Of a DNA stretch of 64,000 bases, positions 11,414 to 22,969 are shown piece after piece; within the stretch, counting starts at the first letter, position 1; the number at the start of each line of letters is the position of its first letter. The DNA comes from Punica granatum (Eukaryota > Streptophyta > Magnoliopsida > Myrtales > Lythraceae), in the NCBI RefSeq assembly GCF_007655135.1, contig NC_045127.1, forward strand, positions 9,743,001 through 9,807,000, read 5' to 3'. Position numbers and translations under genes: made by a program. Below the pieces are notes generated by a model. That model had not been told where the DNA came from, made no database searches, and worked only from the letters and a program-made list of their open reading frames with translations.

Positions 11414-12787
11414 TGATAAGGGCATATTATACTCATATTTTATTGTACAATTCAAGTTAAATTATTATTAATTTTATATAGAAGTTGGTGCTTAATTATG
11501 CGTAGTTTGATATTGTAGGTATTTGAGGACTTAGATGGAATTACGAACAATATTGAAGAGTTTTACGCAATTTGAAGGAAGCTAAATCATCTAGGCTGGC
11601 CAAACACGGATGTACACTGCCAGCTTTCGCCATATTTGAGAGCCAGCCTATATCTTTTGGAAATCTTTCTTTGTTTTGAAAAAAAAAAATACACCATCTG
11701 AGGAGATTAGAAGGACCCTTTTTTAGCTATCTTTTACCATTTTTTTAACCTAGAGAGTCATGGAGAGAGTTTTGTTATGGAGCCGTCACCTGGATTAATT
11801 GATTTGAAGCAAAGCATTGTGGAAGAGACTATTACTCGAAGGAATTTTTGAGTTTTTTATTTAGAATTCAATGTTAATTTATTAAATTGTTGATTTCTGA
11901 ACTATTAATCGTTTTATGCAATTACAATATCTTGAGTTTACTACTGAATATGAATTCTATTGCAATGACTCCTTTGAATTATAATTGTGTTTTCAATTCC
12001 ATGATATTCTAAGATTCTCTTGTGGGAATATGATGAAGCCCTAGGTAGTTAATATGATGATTATAGCCATGTTATAGGATTAATAGATGTGTAGATGATT
12101 CATGATTGCAATTCCTATAATTTCAATCATAATTCTTAATTGGTTATAATTGTTAGAAACACTATTGATACGAGAGTTGATATAGGGTTTGTTAGGAATT
12201 CTTGATTAGACTAATTAGTTAAATGTGAAAGCTACGTTAATTAGTTTAATTAGAGATTATCCAGGAATTAATGCAATGTTTCTAGTTAGTTATTCGCTAA
12301 GACATTAGGGATAATTAATTTAGGGTATTAGACAATCATAGCACTGGAAGGTGTATGATTGTAATTTAGAGTCCACTATTAATTAGAGATGATGGAGCTG
12401 ATTGATTAATTAGGGGTATAAGACTTTAATTTTGAAGGCTTGATAAACTCACTTGAATAACCACATATCTATTAATCTATATAACATGATGGCAATCTGA
12501 TTAGTGAAACTAGGTGGATTCTGTTTTTTTCCACTTTCAATTGAAATATTTTCATACAGTTCTCTTTCTGCTCTTTGTGATAATTTAGGTTGATTAGTAG
12601 TTAATTAGTTAATTCTCTCAATTTGATTGCCTAGATAACAATAGAATCTAATATAGGTTTAATACTTAGTTAATCCTCGTGGGATCGACACTTTATTCAT
12701 CACTATATTATTTTATCTGACCCAATGCACTTGCTTGTAGAATTCGCGCTTATCTTTATATATTCGTAGCGAATTAAGTTTTTGGCG
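11414..12787 (+). mobile_element. Tat/Athila-type LTR (solo or truncated)
   Basis: Starts TGATAAGGGCATATTATACT, a typical opening of Tat/Athila Ty3 LTRs, and ends in the characteristic run-up GTGGGATCGACAC through to AAGTTTTTGGCGCC, where TGGCGCC resembles the start of the tRNA-Asp-type primer site of these elements. No gag or pol follows, so this is a solo LTR or an element cut just after the primer site. It sits inside the 40-bp minisatellite (left piece ending CTATTTCATCGG, right piece starting CCAGCAGCC). A clean target duplication is not visible. Confidence 0.45.
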
Positions 12788-12999
12788 CCAGCAGCCGTTC
12801 GCGCCCCATTTTCTATTTTGTCGGGTCCAGCGGTCCGTTCAAGCTTGATTATTTATTCCGCTGGGTCCAACGGCTGTTTGGGTCCTTTTTTCTATTATGC
12901 CGGGTCTAGTGGCCATTCAAGCTCCTTTTTCTATCTCGCCGAAAACATCGGCCGTTCGGGCCCCTTTTTCTATTCCGCCGGATCCAGCGGTCCCATGGC
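12788..12999. repeat. 40-bp minisatellite, about five units
   Basis: Consecutive units of about 38-40 bp share the pattern GTTCGGGCCCCTTTTTCTAT followed by TCCGCCGGRTCCAGCGG. Unit boundaries fall near 12797, 12837, 12877, 12917 and 12955. A further partial unit lies left of the inserted LTR (11384-11413). The 81-codon frame through it is a by-product of the repeat. Confidence 0.7.
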
Positions 13000-14965
13000 T
13001 ATAATCAAACAATATCAATATACATAAGCACAATCACAATCATATTACAAATGTATCACATTATCATGACATATCTCATACACAATCAACATACATAGTC
13101 ATACTGCATATCTCAAGTCAAAGTGAAACAACAAAAAAAAAAGCAATATCTATCAAATCCTTTCACATAACATAGCAAGACTGATTCTTTAATCTAACTA
13201 TCACAATATTATTCTTAAATAATTTATATAACCATAATACATCATTTCACAAGAGAATAGAGTACTCACTGAAAGTTCCCAAAAATATACTTCACCCACT
13301 GGAGTCATCGGGATGCAAAGCCTCTTAGTCTCCTCAATCCCTATCAATAATTAATATAACAAGAAACCAAATTATAAACAAATATCACATAATTGTATCC
13401 ACAATCATGCCCTTTGACAGTCCATTTATTCCCCCTAAAATTACAGATTTGCAACAAGACTTAACTTGAACAAAAATAAATTATTCATAATTCACATGTC
13501 CCAAAGTTTTAAATACTAAAAAAATAAAAGCAGGTAACATCATTCAACAAGGAATTTAACCTCAATTTCAAGCAATACTAGACGCTCAACAACTTTCATC
13601 TCAAGTATCACCATCCATGAATAATATGCCCCTACATCGAAAAGAACCTCAAAGCAATCAAAACAAAGAGAGTCAATTGTTTTCATGCTCCTTTCAATTC
13701 TTACTTTCCCCACATACCAACTTAAATTCATCAATCTCCACCGCCAAACTTTATCTTTCCTTTATAATCCTTTGCTCTCAATTCTTTCACTCAATTTCAT
13801 CTTTTCGGTCATCGGTGATAAAACTTAGCACACACCACACACCCTGAAATTAAAGAAACAAGATTAAGTAAAGTCAACCACAAGGAATAATTTACAGAAC
13901 ACAACCACCCAGTTGCAATCCCAATAAATTCCATAAAGATCCAATCATCATAGTCATTCAGATCACATTGACTAACCCACTAGAAGTGAAATCTACTAAT
14001 TTGCACAACCCAATGATAAGAAACTCAGACATGTATATTAAATACACCAAATCAATTAAACCAAGCAGAATAAAGTCAAGAACAAGAACTCCCCACCACT
14101 TGAGATTCAATCAAGAAAAGCTAAAGGTCAACGATAGATAAAAACTATATTCTAATAAGGGCTTTCATATCTCACCAAACATGCATCTAAATAAAGATTG
14201 AACATAATACTTAAAAGAGTTGGATTTCAGGGGAACTCACAGTCTTTCAAGAATATATTAAAAGGATATCATCAATAGAACTTGCCCTAACCAACATAAA
14301 TTATTTCGTCAAGACAACTCAGTATAACATATTAGGTAGTCCAAAAACATTAAAACTCATCAAAACACATATCTTCCCTTTTCCAAATATCAAAATTGCG
14401 TAGTGTGTATATATATATATATGAATTCCAGCCATATTATCAAATCAAACACATGGCTTAATTACTCAATCCCACTATCCGCTAAGCAATCACATCTTAG
14501 ACTTAGCTGCGGTGGGCGAAAATACAGGTAAATCTTCATGTAAACATCAAAGTAAATTTTGTTTCGAAACCCTATTCTCAGCTTAATAAAATCGGATCAA
14601 AAGTCTTCCTCATCACTTCTCGTATAAACAATTTCGAAAAGCATCAATCTTTGATTGTTAGATATTGAAGGAGTTTCAAATAAGGCTAAAGGAGAAGAAT
14701 TGAGATCAGAAATCATCAGAGACTTAAATACAAAGGAATCATGGAACCAAGTTCTATCATATTGTTGCAGTTTTTTTTCCCTTCACTGATCACTCCTTGA
14801 CATTAGAACGGAGCCAAACCAGCAAGAACAAGCAAGAGAAACATCAAGTCGGCAATGATCAAAAGCTAGGGAATCAATTAGAAGCTTATGAGATAGAAAA
14901 GGAAAAGCATGGATGAGTCCGACGAAGCTCGAGAAGGTCGTCAATGGCGGGCTCTCTCTCTCCCC
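13000..14965. other. AT-rich region without recognised genes
   Basis: No convincing coding sequence on either strand. A short TA run is at 14408-14420. Towards 14900-14965 the minus strand looks like a leader (CT-rich, ending in GA/CT repeats) directly against the truncated end of the Tat element. Confidence 0.4.
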
Positions 14966-16337
14966 CTGTAATTGGCGCTGATCGACAAGCTGCTCGTCTT
15001 TCTCTGCAATTTCCCGGCGAAGATAATCTCTCTCGGCCCTGAGGTTAGCGAGCTCCGCTTGGATGGCTACACTTGGGGTGGGAGGTGCCCCGGATGGTTC
15101 GTCATCTTTGTCTTGTGGAGAGTTGGCGAGATCCTCGTGGGTTGCTAGACCCCATCGATAAAAGCGAAGGATGTACTCCTCTGTAGCCTAAAAATCTCGT
15201 TCCTCATGGGTCGAATGCTCGGGGAAGTACAGGCGCTCAGGAACCATTGTTCGCCATGCGGCCAAGACCTATTGGATGCTATTTTGGCGATCCACGGATG
15301 TTTGATCCTCCCGCCAAATATGTTCGAATTTAGTCCGTGCCGTATCCTCCGGGACTATCTGTAGGCCACCGAGCTGCCTCACTACTCGCGCTGGAAAATA
15401 AGTGGTAGACCCCGCATGACTTACGAGTGGGACTCCATTAAAATCAGAACATCTAAGGGCCATGGGTTCGGGTGGCATCCACGCAGCACACCACTTGAAG
15501 CCCTTAGGCGGTATTCGCGAAAAACCTTCATCCACTCGGAGATCTTGCGTTCTTCAACGCGCATGAGGGAGAGCAATCGAGAAATAATCGACTCCGAGCC
15601 ATTAAAATACATAACCGGGCGCACTAGACCGAAGGGGTTTGCGTGGCTTTGAAACCAAATTTGTAAAAGGATGGGGGATCCTCTTATTCTTCGGTCGCAT
15701 GTTCTCAAAACACGGTCGAGGGACCGAACGGTCTCAGCTACAAGGGCTACCTCGTAACTGCGCCCTCCGACCACTCGGAGGACAACGCTGGCCAAGGTCG
15801 CGTCGATGAGACCATGCGAGCGAGGGAATAAGAGGGTCCCGAAAATTAGTAGTAAAAGAGCATGACATAAATCCTTTCGAAGAAAATCCCCTTGGACCTT
15901 GTGTGCTCGGGACTCAATAAAAAGGAGAAGTTTCTCGATTTCTATCTCCGTGATGCTGGAGTATGCGAGTTCAACATTCAAACGAGTCGTCGGAACCCCG
16001 AGTAGGCGTGAGACTAGGGTTGATCGGGCAGTGTGGAAGTTGCGTTCCACAATGTTGTGGACAACTGCAGTTTGACCGATGAGTGTCCGGTACTCCTCAA
16101 TGGTCGGCGTGAGCTCAGTACCCTGTATGTCGAAGACGGCACGACTTGGGTTCCAAAATGTGATGGCGGCCTCGAGGAAATTCCAATCGACGCGTCGGGT
16201 GGCCAGCAAGGGAATATCTCCTACGAATGCAACGATATAGTGGCGGTCGACCGGGCGCAGCGTCGTTCATATGCGGGCAATCTCCTCGAGTGGCGGTGTG
16301 ACTCTGTCGAGGCGCGGACAGGAGAACGAGTGCGGCA
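14966..16337 (-). pseudogene. Second, truncated ORF1 (DUF7745-like) of the Tat tandem
   Basis: From ATG at about 16337 (MPHSFSCPRLDRV) the reading meets a stop where the right copy has Trp (ARIWTTL becomes ARI-stop, near 16268). It then stays open for more than 260 residues from about 16250 to 15421: DRHYIVAFVGDIPLLATRRVDWN, FWNPSRAVFDIQGTELTPTIEEY, RLLGVPTTRLNVELAYSSI, GSPILLQIWFQSHANPFGLV. This matches the DUF7745-type ORF1 of plant Tat elements. The coding trace continues out of frame to 14966 and is cut within the coiled-coil part. Its function in the element is not established; it is not part of gag-pol. Confidence 0.7.
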
Positions 16338-16889
16338 TCCCTTACCAAGATGAAAGGAAGATCGACTTAAGACTCATTAATGCGAATGGCATCCTAAGTG
16401 TGAAAATTTACATGATGCATGCTTGCGAAAATATAAATGTCCACGGCTTAATTAATGTTACAAGGTAAATGTCTCTCAAAACGAAAAGGACTCAAAACGG
16501 CGCGCAGGTCGACTCTAAAGACTATCGCAGAAATCAGGATGGTATGCATGGAGCTCCTGCAGAATGCATGGTTTTAGTGCTACAGGGACCATGCTACGGA
16601 AGGATAGGGGCTCCCGACTCAAGGGTATCAATTCCTTAAAATCGGGGAGGGATCTTTGGGGGCCTAATCGACGGTCCAACCGTGCGACGTACCCTTACTC
16701 GGAACCCCTATCTAACCGGTGTTTCCTAATATCGGTCGTGGGACGCGACCCATCGGAATCTAAAGCTAGTATGATATGCAATGTATGTGTAGGAAATAAA
16801 TGTACGGAAAGTAAATGAACCGTAAGTAAAAGAAAGCGGTAAATAAACAAACAAACAGACAAGCGGAATCGAGCTCGAACCCTCTAAAT

Positions 16890-16908
16890 GTCCCCAGTGG
16901 AGTCGTCA
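16890..16908 (-). other. Primer binding site, left unit of Tat tandem
   Basis: On the minus strand this reads TGACGACTCCACTGGGGAC, one base different from the right unit's TGGCGACTCCACTGGGGAC, the primer site typical of Tat/Ogre elements. It lies 3 bp from the LTR end, as in the right unit. Confidence 0.75.
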
Positions 16909-16911
16909 AGC

Positions 16912-19304
16912 CGTGAGCACCCGAATTTCTTCTCGTCGGGGCATGCATGCGCGCGCCTAAATGCAACGCGACTTGGGAGTGTTCACCTTCCCAGGGACGC
17001 GCGACGGACACACGTGAGAAGGAGTCGCCACTACCTGTTTACGACCCGAAGGTCGAGGGCCGGTGAGTTGCCCGGGTCTAGGGGTATAGGATACACCTAG
17101 TATGCTAAGGCAATGGCCTGTACGGAACCTGAAATTTCGAATTCGGGGGTTCTATTACGTGTGGGCCTATATCCCACACGCCCTTTCGGTACTCTAGCTT
17201 GCTAGGCTTGCCGTTTTATTTATTTACAGCATGATTTAGGGTTGCATTTGACTCATCCGTTTTGACACCGTAAATTCGAATAAACACTCAAACCGTCCAC
17301 TCTCCGACCGGGATTATTACATGAATAAATATACAACATAAACCCTTACATTGTTCTCTCAAATAAATAAAAGACAAATTACAATAACTGAATCCCGGTC
17401 AGTTCGCGTTCGGTCATTATTTCACTCATGTTCACCGTATGATTTTGGAAAAGAATGAAAATTAAATTAAATGCACGCTCGGTGTATGAGGGCATTGGAC
17501 CCCGTGATCGACGGTTTGGGGCGTTGAACCCTATGTGAATCGTGTCCTAAAGGATCGGGCTCGGTCCGCATAACAAACAAGTGCAAAAATGTAACAAGCA
17601 CGCTCAAATAAACAAACAATTGGGTTTTTTGTTGTCGCCGAATTTACGTGAATTAACTGATTATTAACCGGGGTATCTTAGCATACAAATCCTACCTTAA
17701 AACAAACAAAAGGAGTGATAGATAGGGCATATAACATTCGGCATTATTTTAACGGACCCGACAGACATGATATCTGTAGTCAAGTCCTGAATGTGTGGGT
17801 TATTTTTAGATTATTCTGTATCGTGACAATATGGCTTTTACAGATTAAGAGTATTTTCACCTAAAACCCAAAACCTAACCATCTGCTTGACTATTTACCC
17901 ATGTTTGATTAAGCCGAGTTTGAGATGAATTTGTTTTCCCATGTTTTGACCAGTTCTATGCACAAACCTACGCTAAGATTACGGCAGGACAAGAACCGGT
18001 AGTCATTCCCTTGAATCGATAAATATGTTTGTGCATGAAAATCAAGATTACGATGCACGTATCTCGGTGTTTTTGAAATTGTGAATTTGAAAAGAGCATG
18101 GCCAACAGTTCTTGAACTGTCGACGTGATTACAGATTGTTAATCGGTAGGTACAATGGAGGCGAACTAGGCCGTGGGTTGCTGGGCGCGGGCCGAGCTGC
18201 TAGACACGCACGGACTGGGCCGTTGGGCGCAGGAACGGGCTGGCTATTCACGGGCATTCCCTGTACGATCCAAAAGAAATGGAAACCGACCCGATTAGTG
18301 TAGAAAGGGAACCTAGGAGAAGAGGTGAGTCGATGGAGTTAACGGGACCGCGAGCTCAAGGAAATTCGGGCGTCGGCTGGGAGTAGAATCTGAGAGCAAG
18401 CTATGGGCGTTGTGGACGAGTTGTGGGGTCGTGACACCGAGGAGCTAAGGGAATTCGGAAGTTCCCGTCTTCCCCAAGTCGAGCTACGGGTTCTTTTCTT
18501 CTTCTTTTTTTTTTTCCGAAAAACCCTGAGGTAGAGAGAGCGAGAGCGCGGAAGTTCTTTGTGGTGGAGTCGCGGCTAGGGTTTCATGAGGCCTCCCCCT
18601 TCAATCCGAGCGAGTTTAGGGTTTTATTATTTTTATTCTTGCCGAATGTGTTGCCTTTTTTTCCATAATGAGCTGCGATTTTTTTCTTTCCAAAACGAGC
18701 TACGGGTTTCCTTTTATATCCGGCTGAAAGAAAAGAAGAAGAGAGGTGAAGAATGTGGCGGCTAGGGTTCCGTTTTCTTTTTCCTTCCATTAGGGTTTTC
18801 GGTTTTTTTTAGGAAAAAGGAAGAAGAGAAGGAAGAAGAGAAGGAAGAATCGGGGGAAAAAAGGAAGGAATGAGGAAGATGACAAAAATAGATGGGGGGG
18901 ATTGAGGGGCAACGGTCAAAGTTGACCGTTGCCTTTTTTTTAATTCGAAAATTCAAATTTAACGCACGTGGAGATTAAAATTCTCGTCTTTGCAATTAGA
19001 TGTCCAAAAAATGATTCGGGACCGGCATTGTGTTCAGAAAAAATTTATGAATCAATGTTATGCAATAAAATATTTTCCGGCCATGAGTTTTCTTCTCGGA
19101 TTTGAAAATTGACGTCGACGCTCGCGAAATTCAAAGACACCCCGTAAAAATATTTTTTATAAAATTGATGTTAAATTAGAAAAATGTCACTATTTCAAAG
19201 GCCATGAATGCTCGAGCAATTTACTAGAAATACTTCCCTCATATGGGTGACAAAGTGACGATTTTGTCCCCTTGGAGCCAGTGGACCGAAATGGGGTGCT
19301 GACA
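16912..19304 (-). repeat. LTR shared by the two units (3' LTR of the full unit), 2.4 kb
   Basis: On the minus strand it starts TGTCAGCACCCCATTTCGGT at 19304 and ends GGGTGCTCACG at 16912, where the right LTR has GGGTGCGCACA. It is collinear with 30838-34709 but shorter. About 1.3 kb is missing near 18150 (matching 32084-33420 of the right LTR), as is the 34196-34345 block. Shared landmarks include GAGGGGCAACGGTCAAAGTT near 18902 and TAAAATTCTCGTCTTTGCAA. The end CG instead of CA implies mutation. The many short frames in it are not genes. Confidence 0.85.
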
Positions 19305-19325
19305 GCTTGTCCCTCTTTGGTTGCG
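19305..19325 (-). other. Polypurine tract of Tat element
   Basis: Immediately before the LTR start on the minus strand the sequence is purine-rich (AAAGAGGGACAAGC). This is the expected place for plus-strand priming in the full unit. Confidence 0.5.
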
Positions 19326-19470
19326 TGCTCAGATAGATGATGCAGCCAAAGACCATAAGAAGCACCCCGTCTGATCTCGGCAACCATCCCGGCGTCTTTC
19401 CCCATAGCCACTTGTTCTCTTTGGTTTTGGATTCATGGGAGGGAGTTGGATAAACGTATGTACCTGAAAG

Positions 19471-20115
19471 TAGTGAAGAGGTGGCTTATGAATCCGAAAA
19501 CAATAAAGGTGGGCTTATGGCCCTGAAAGCAGTAAAGATAGGTTTACGGGCCCAAAGAAAGTAAAAAGGTGGGTGTCCAAACCCAAAGCGATAAATGGTG
19601 GGTGTTAAAACCCAATGCAATAAAACGGTGGGTATCCAAACCCAAAGCAATAAATGTGGGTGTCTAAACCCAAAGCAATAAATGGTGGGTGTCCAAACCC
19701 AAAGCAATAAATGTGGGTGTCCAAACCCAAAGCAGTAAAAGGTGGGTGTCCTAACCCAAAACAGTAAATGTTGGTGTCCAAACACAAAGCTGTAAAAGGT
19801 GGGTGTCTAAACCCAAAGCGTAAATGTGGGTGTCGAAACCCAAAGCGGTAAATGTGGGTGTCCAAACCCAAAGCGGTAAATGTGGGTGTCCAAACTCAAA
19901 GTAATAAATGGTAGGTGTCTAAACCCTAAACAGTAAAATGTGGGTGTCGAAACCCAAAGTAATAAATGGTGGGTGTCCAAACCCAAAGTAGTAAATGTGG
20001 GTGTCCAAACCCAAAGCAATAAATGGTGAGTGTCCAAACCCAAAGCAGTAAATGTGGCTGTCCAAACCCAAAACAATAAATGGTGGGTGTCCAAACCCAA
20101 AGCAGTAAATGTGGA
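19471..20115 (-). repeat. 28-29 bp tandem repeat in the 3' UTR of the Tat element
   Basis: About 22 copies of a unit reading, on the plus strand, GTGGGTGTCCAAACCCAAAG plus CARTAAAT. Periods alternate between 28 and 29 bp depending on one extra G. The first few units (19471-19560) are more diverged, for example with CTTATGGCCCTGAAAG. Several frames stay open through the array and give CFGFGHPPF-type repeats, but these follow from the repeat. Tandem arrays between integrase and 3' LTR are known from Tat/Ogre elements and can seed satellite DNA. Confidence 0.9.
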
Positions 20116-21165
20116 TTCGATCATCAAGGATGGCCCGAGAACGCGAGAGAGTTGACTTGGGCCCGATAATGCCGACGGATTTGTCAGATGATGGTGCTAG
20201 GTGCCTCCTTGAGGGCCATTCGCTCGAGTTTGAGATTGCGATCTTGTCGCATGAGGCAGACATGAGTCCGTCAAGGAGAGACACCTCTTAGGATCCACAT
20301 GCCCATACCTGCATAGGAGGGTGGCAGCTAACGGTCGTTGTCAGTCGCGTGAAACAGCTGGAATTACGATGTGCAAAGGAAATCTATGTAATGATGTTTC
20401 GGGGATCTGAATTTGGTGGCCATTTGAGGGGTGGCCGGTCCCGAATTCATGTTTGACCAAAAGAAAGGCTTTTCGCAAAATGAGGGCATGGCCCACAGAG
20501 CTTTGAGTAAAGGTAAAGGGAAGGACCTTTAGGATCCTCCAAATTAAGGATACGACAATTCGATCCCATTTCGAGGCATGTCTCGAGCCTTGAGAGTCGA
20601 AGAGAGTTTGCTTGCGTTGAGGACTGTCGAACCACTACTAATTGTAGCTTCACGCGGGGTGTTGCTGTTCTTTCGTGGTCGAACCGACAATTGCCCCTAA
20701 TTTTTGCCCAGGCCGCAAAACGTGTGACAACCTGACGGGGTATTTTATTTTGACTTTTCTCTCATGAATGCTCTCCTTTTACTACGACCGTCCAAGATAG
20801 GGTCCGATCGCATTTCTCGATTTCTCTAACTTTTGCCTAGACCGCCCTTTGTGGGTTTTCAGCCTAGCAATGATATGATTTATGCTCTACTTTTGCCACG
20901 GCTCCCCTTTGAGGGATTTTAAGTCGTGCCCTCTCGTTCCCTAACTTTTGCCTAGGTCGCCTCGAGGAGGTTTTCGACCTAGCAGGAAAAATTATTCTTT
21001 TCTCTCAAGGGTGATCTTAGATGGAAAGAGTACAGGTGCTAATAACAGGATGCGCTGAGGCGACATGAGTGTGGAGTCTGGAGAATACAGAAGAAGACAA
21101 AGGTCGGAAATGTGGCTTACAGCCTGCGGGGACATAAAGAGGCTGCAGAATGACGAAGAAGGCTA
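20116..21165 (-). other. 3' UTR of Tat element with repeated hairpin motifs
   Basis: No gene seen. At about 20690-20990 a motif of 70-85 bp recurs about four times, each opening CTAACTTTTGCCTAGGTCGC or a variant. In the clearest copy (20941-20985) the arms GCCTAGGTCG and CGACCTAGC can pair. Frames here are short and not conserved. Confidence 0.5.
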
Positions 21166-22884
21166 TCAGGGATAATACTTCTTGAGGGCGTCAGCGTTGA
21201 CTGGGAGCGCGTTTTCGGTCCCGTCCATGTCATTTAAGATAATTGCCATTCCAAAGAAGGTTTTCTTGACGACGAAGGGTCCGTCATATTTGTATGCGAA
21301 CTTGCTCCGAGAGTCAGGTGTAATGTGAAGAACCTTTCGCAGGACGAGGTCACCGGGGTTGAACTCGCGGTGGCGGACCCTTGCATTGAACGCTCGGGCC
21401 ATTTTTTGTTGGCAGCATTGGCCGTGGCATAACGCTATTAGCCACTTCTCGTCGATGAGATTGAGCTGTTCGTAGTGTTGCTTCGCCCATTCTGCTTCTT
21501 CGTGCTCGGACTCGGCAAGGACCCTCATGGAAGAAATCTCAACTTTAATTAGGAGGATTGCTTCCATGCCGTAGACCAAAGAGTACGGAGTTGCCTCGGT
21601 TGAAGTGCGGATAGATGTTCGGTATGCTAAGAGAGCAAAAGGGAGCATCTCGTGCCAATCCTTATAGGTCATCGTCATTTTCTCGATGATCTTCTTAATG
21701 TTCTTGTTCGCAGTTTCCACCACACCGTTCATTTGTGGACGGTACGGCGTGGAGTTACGATGTTGTACTTTGAATTGCTCTCAGAGCTCATCGATGATCT
21801 TGTTGTTCAAGTTCTTAGCGTTGTCAGCGATGATTGTTGCGAGGACTCTGTATCGGGCGATGATGTTGCACTTGAGGAAGCGTGTTGCGGCCTTTGCGGT
21901 GACCGAAGCAAGCGTTATGGCCTCGATCCACTTGGTGAAGTAGTCGATTACCACCAAAATGAAAAAGTGTTAGTTTGTTGATTTGGGATTGATAGGGCCG
22001 ATCACATCTATGCCCAACATTGAAAAGGGCCACGGGGCCGCCATCGGATGTAACTCATTGGGGGGTGCTTTGATTTGATCGGCGTAGACCTGGCACAAGT
22101 GGTAGTGTCTGATGTGTTTGGCGCAGTCAGCCTCCATGGTGGACCAGAAGTAACCCAAACGCATAAGTTTCTCAGCGAGCATGAGCCCGCTCATGTGGGG
22201 TCCGCAACTTCCCTCATGTACCTCTCCCATAAGGCGTTGTGTCTCAATTTCATCGACACATAGGAGTAGTGTGGCATTGAAGGAACAGCGATAAAGGACC
22301 TCTCCACTCAGGAAGTAATGTGCTGCGAGTCGCCGAAGTGTTTTTTTGTCGCGCCGGTTGGCGAATGTAGGGTATTGGCCGGTTTGCAGAAAATGCTTGA
22401 TGTCTTCATACCACGGCTGTTCGTCAGTTGCCTCGATTGCGTCGCAATGAGCAGGGCCCTTGGCAATCTCGATTTCGAGTGGCTCAATGAGGTTTTCTTT
22501 CGTGATGCTCACCATGGATGCGAGCGTCACAAGTGCATCTGCAAATTGGTTCTTGATGCGTGGAGTGTATGTGAATGAGATTTTCTCAAAGTTCTCCGCT
22601 AACTCCTCGAGATACTCGTGATATGGCACTAGCTTTGCGTCCTTCGTCTTCCAATCGCCGAACACTTTCAGTTCCTTCACCTTGAAGCCGATCGCTGCTT
22701 GCAGGCCGAGAATGCATACTTCGTATTCGGCCACGTTATTAGTGCAGGGGAAATCAACCTTTGCTGCAATCGGATAGTAGCGTCCGTCGGGGGATATCAG
22801 CACTGCACCAATACCGGATCCAGTGGAATTTACTGCGCCGTCGAAATACATCTTCCATGCGAATTTGTTCTCCTCACTGTCCAC
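21166..22884 (-). pseudogene. Second RNase H and integrase of Tat element
   Basis: The first part (about 22884-22480) is a type I RNase H of the kind gained by Tat elements: YFDGAVNSTGSGIGAVLISP, NNVAEYEVCILGLQAAIGFK, VFGDWKTKDAKLVPYHEYLE. A short block after VFGD, normally about ten residues, is missing. The integrase follows, with a zinc-binding region (VHEGSCGPHMSG, then RHYHLCQVYAD, where the usual first Cys is Tyr) and WPFSMLGIDVIGPI. The core and C-terminus (21970-21166) include NGVVETANKNIKKIIEKM, LAYRTSIRTSTEATPYSLVY and KYDGPFVVKK. Stops and frame changes near 21970 and 21780 break it. It would act in cDNA integration if intact. Confidence 0.85.
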
Positions 22885-22969
22885 TTGGAGGATCCCTTCG
22901 TCCAGAAAAGTCAGAGTTGATCGGCGTATCGTCTTCGATTGGGAACTCCGCTAAGCAATCCGCAATTGC

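Noticed and set aside
19486..20127. Open frames encoding CFGFGHPPF-type repeats, and a CRISPR-like look of 28-bp repeats
   Set aside because: The units follow each other without unique spacers, are in a plant LTR element, and frames stay open on account of the repeat period. Not a gene and not a CRISPR array.
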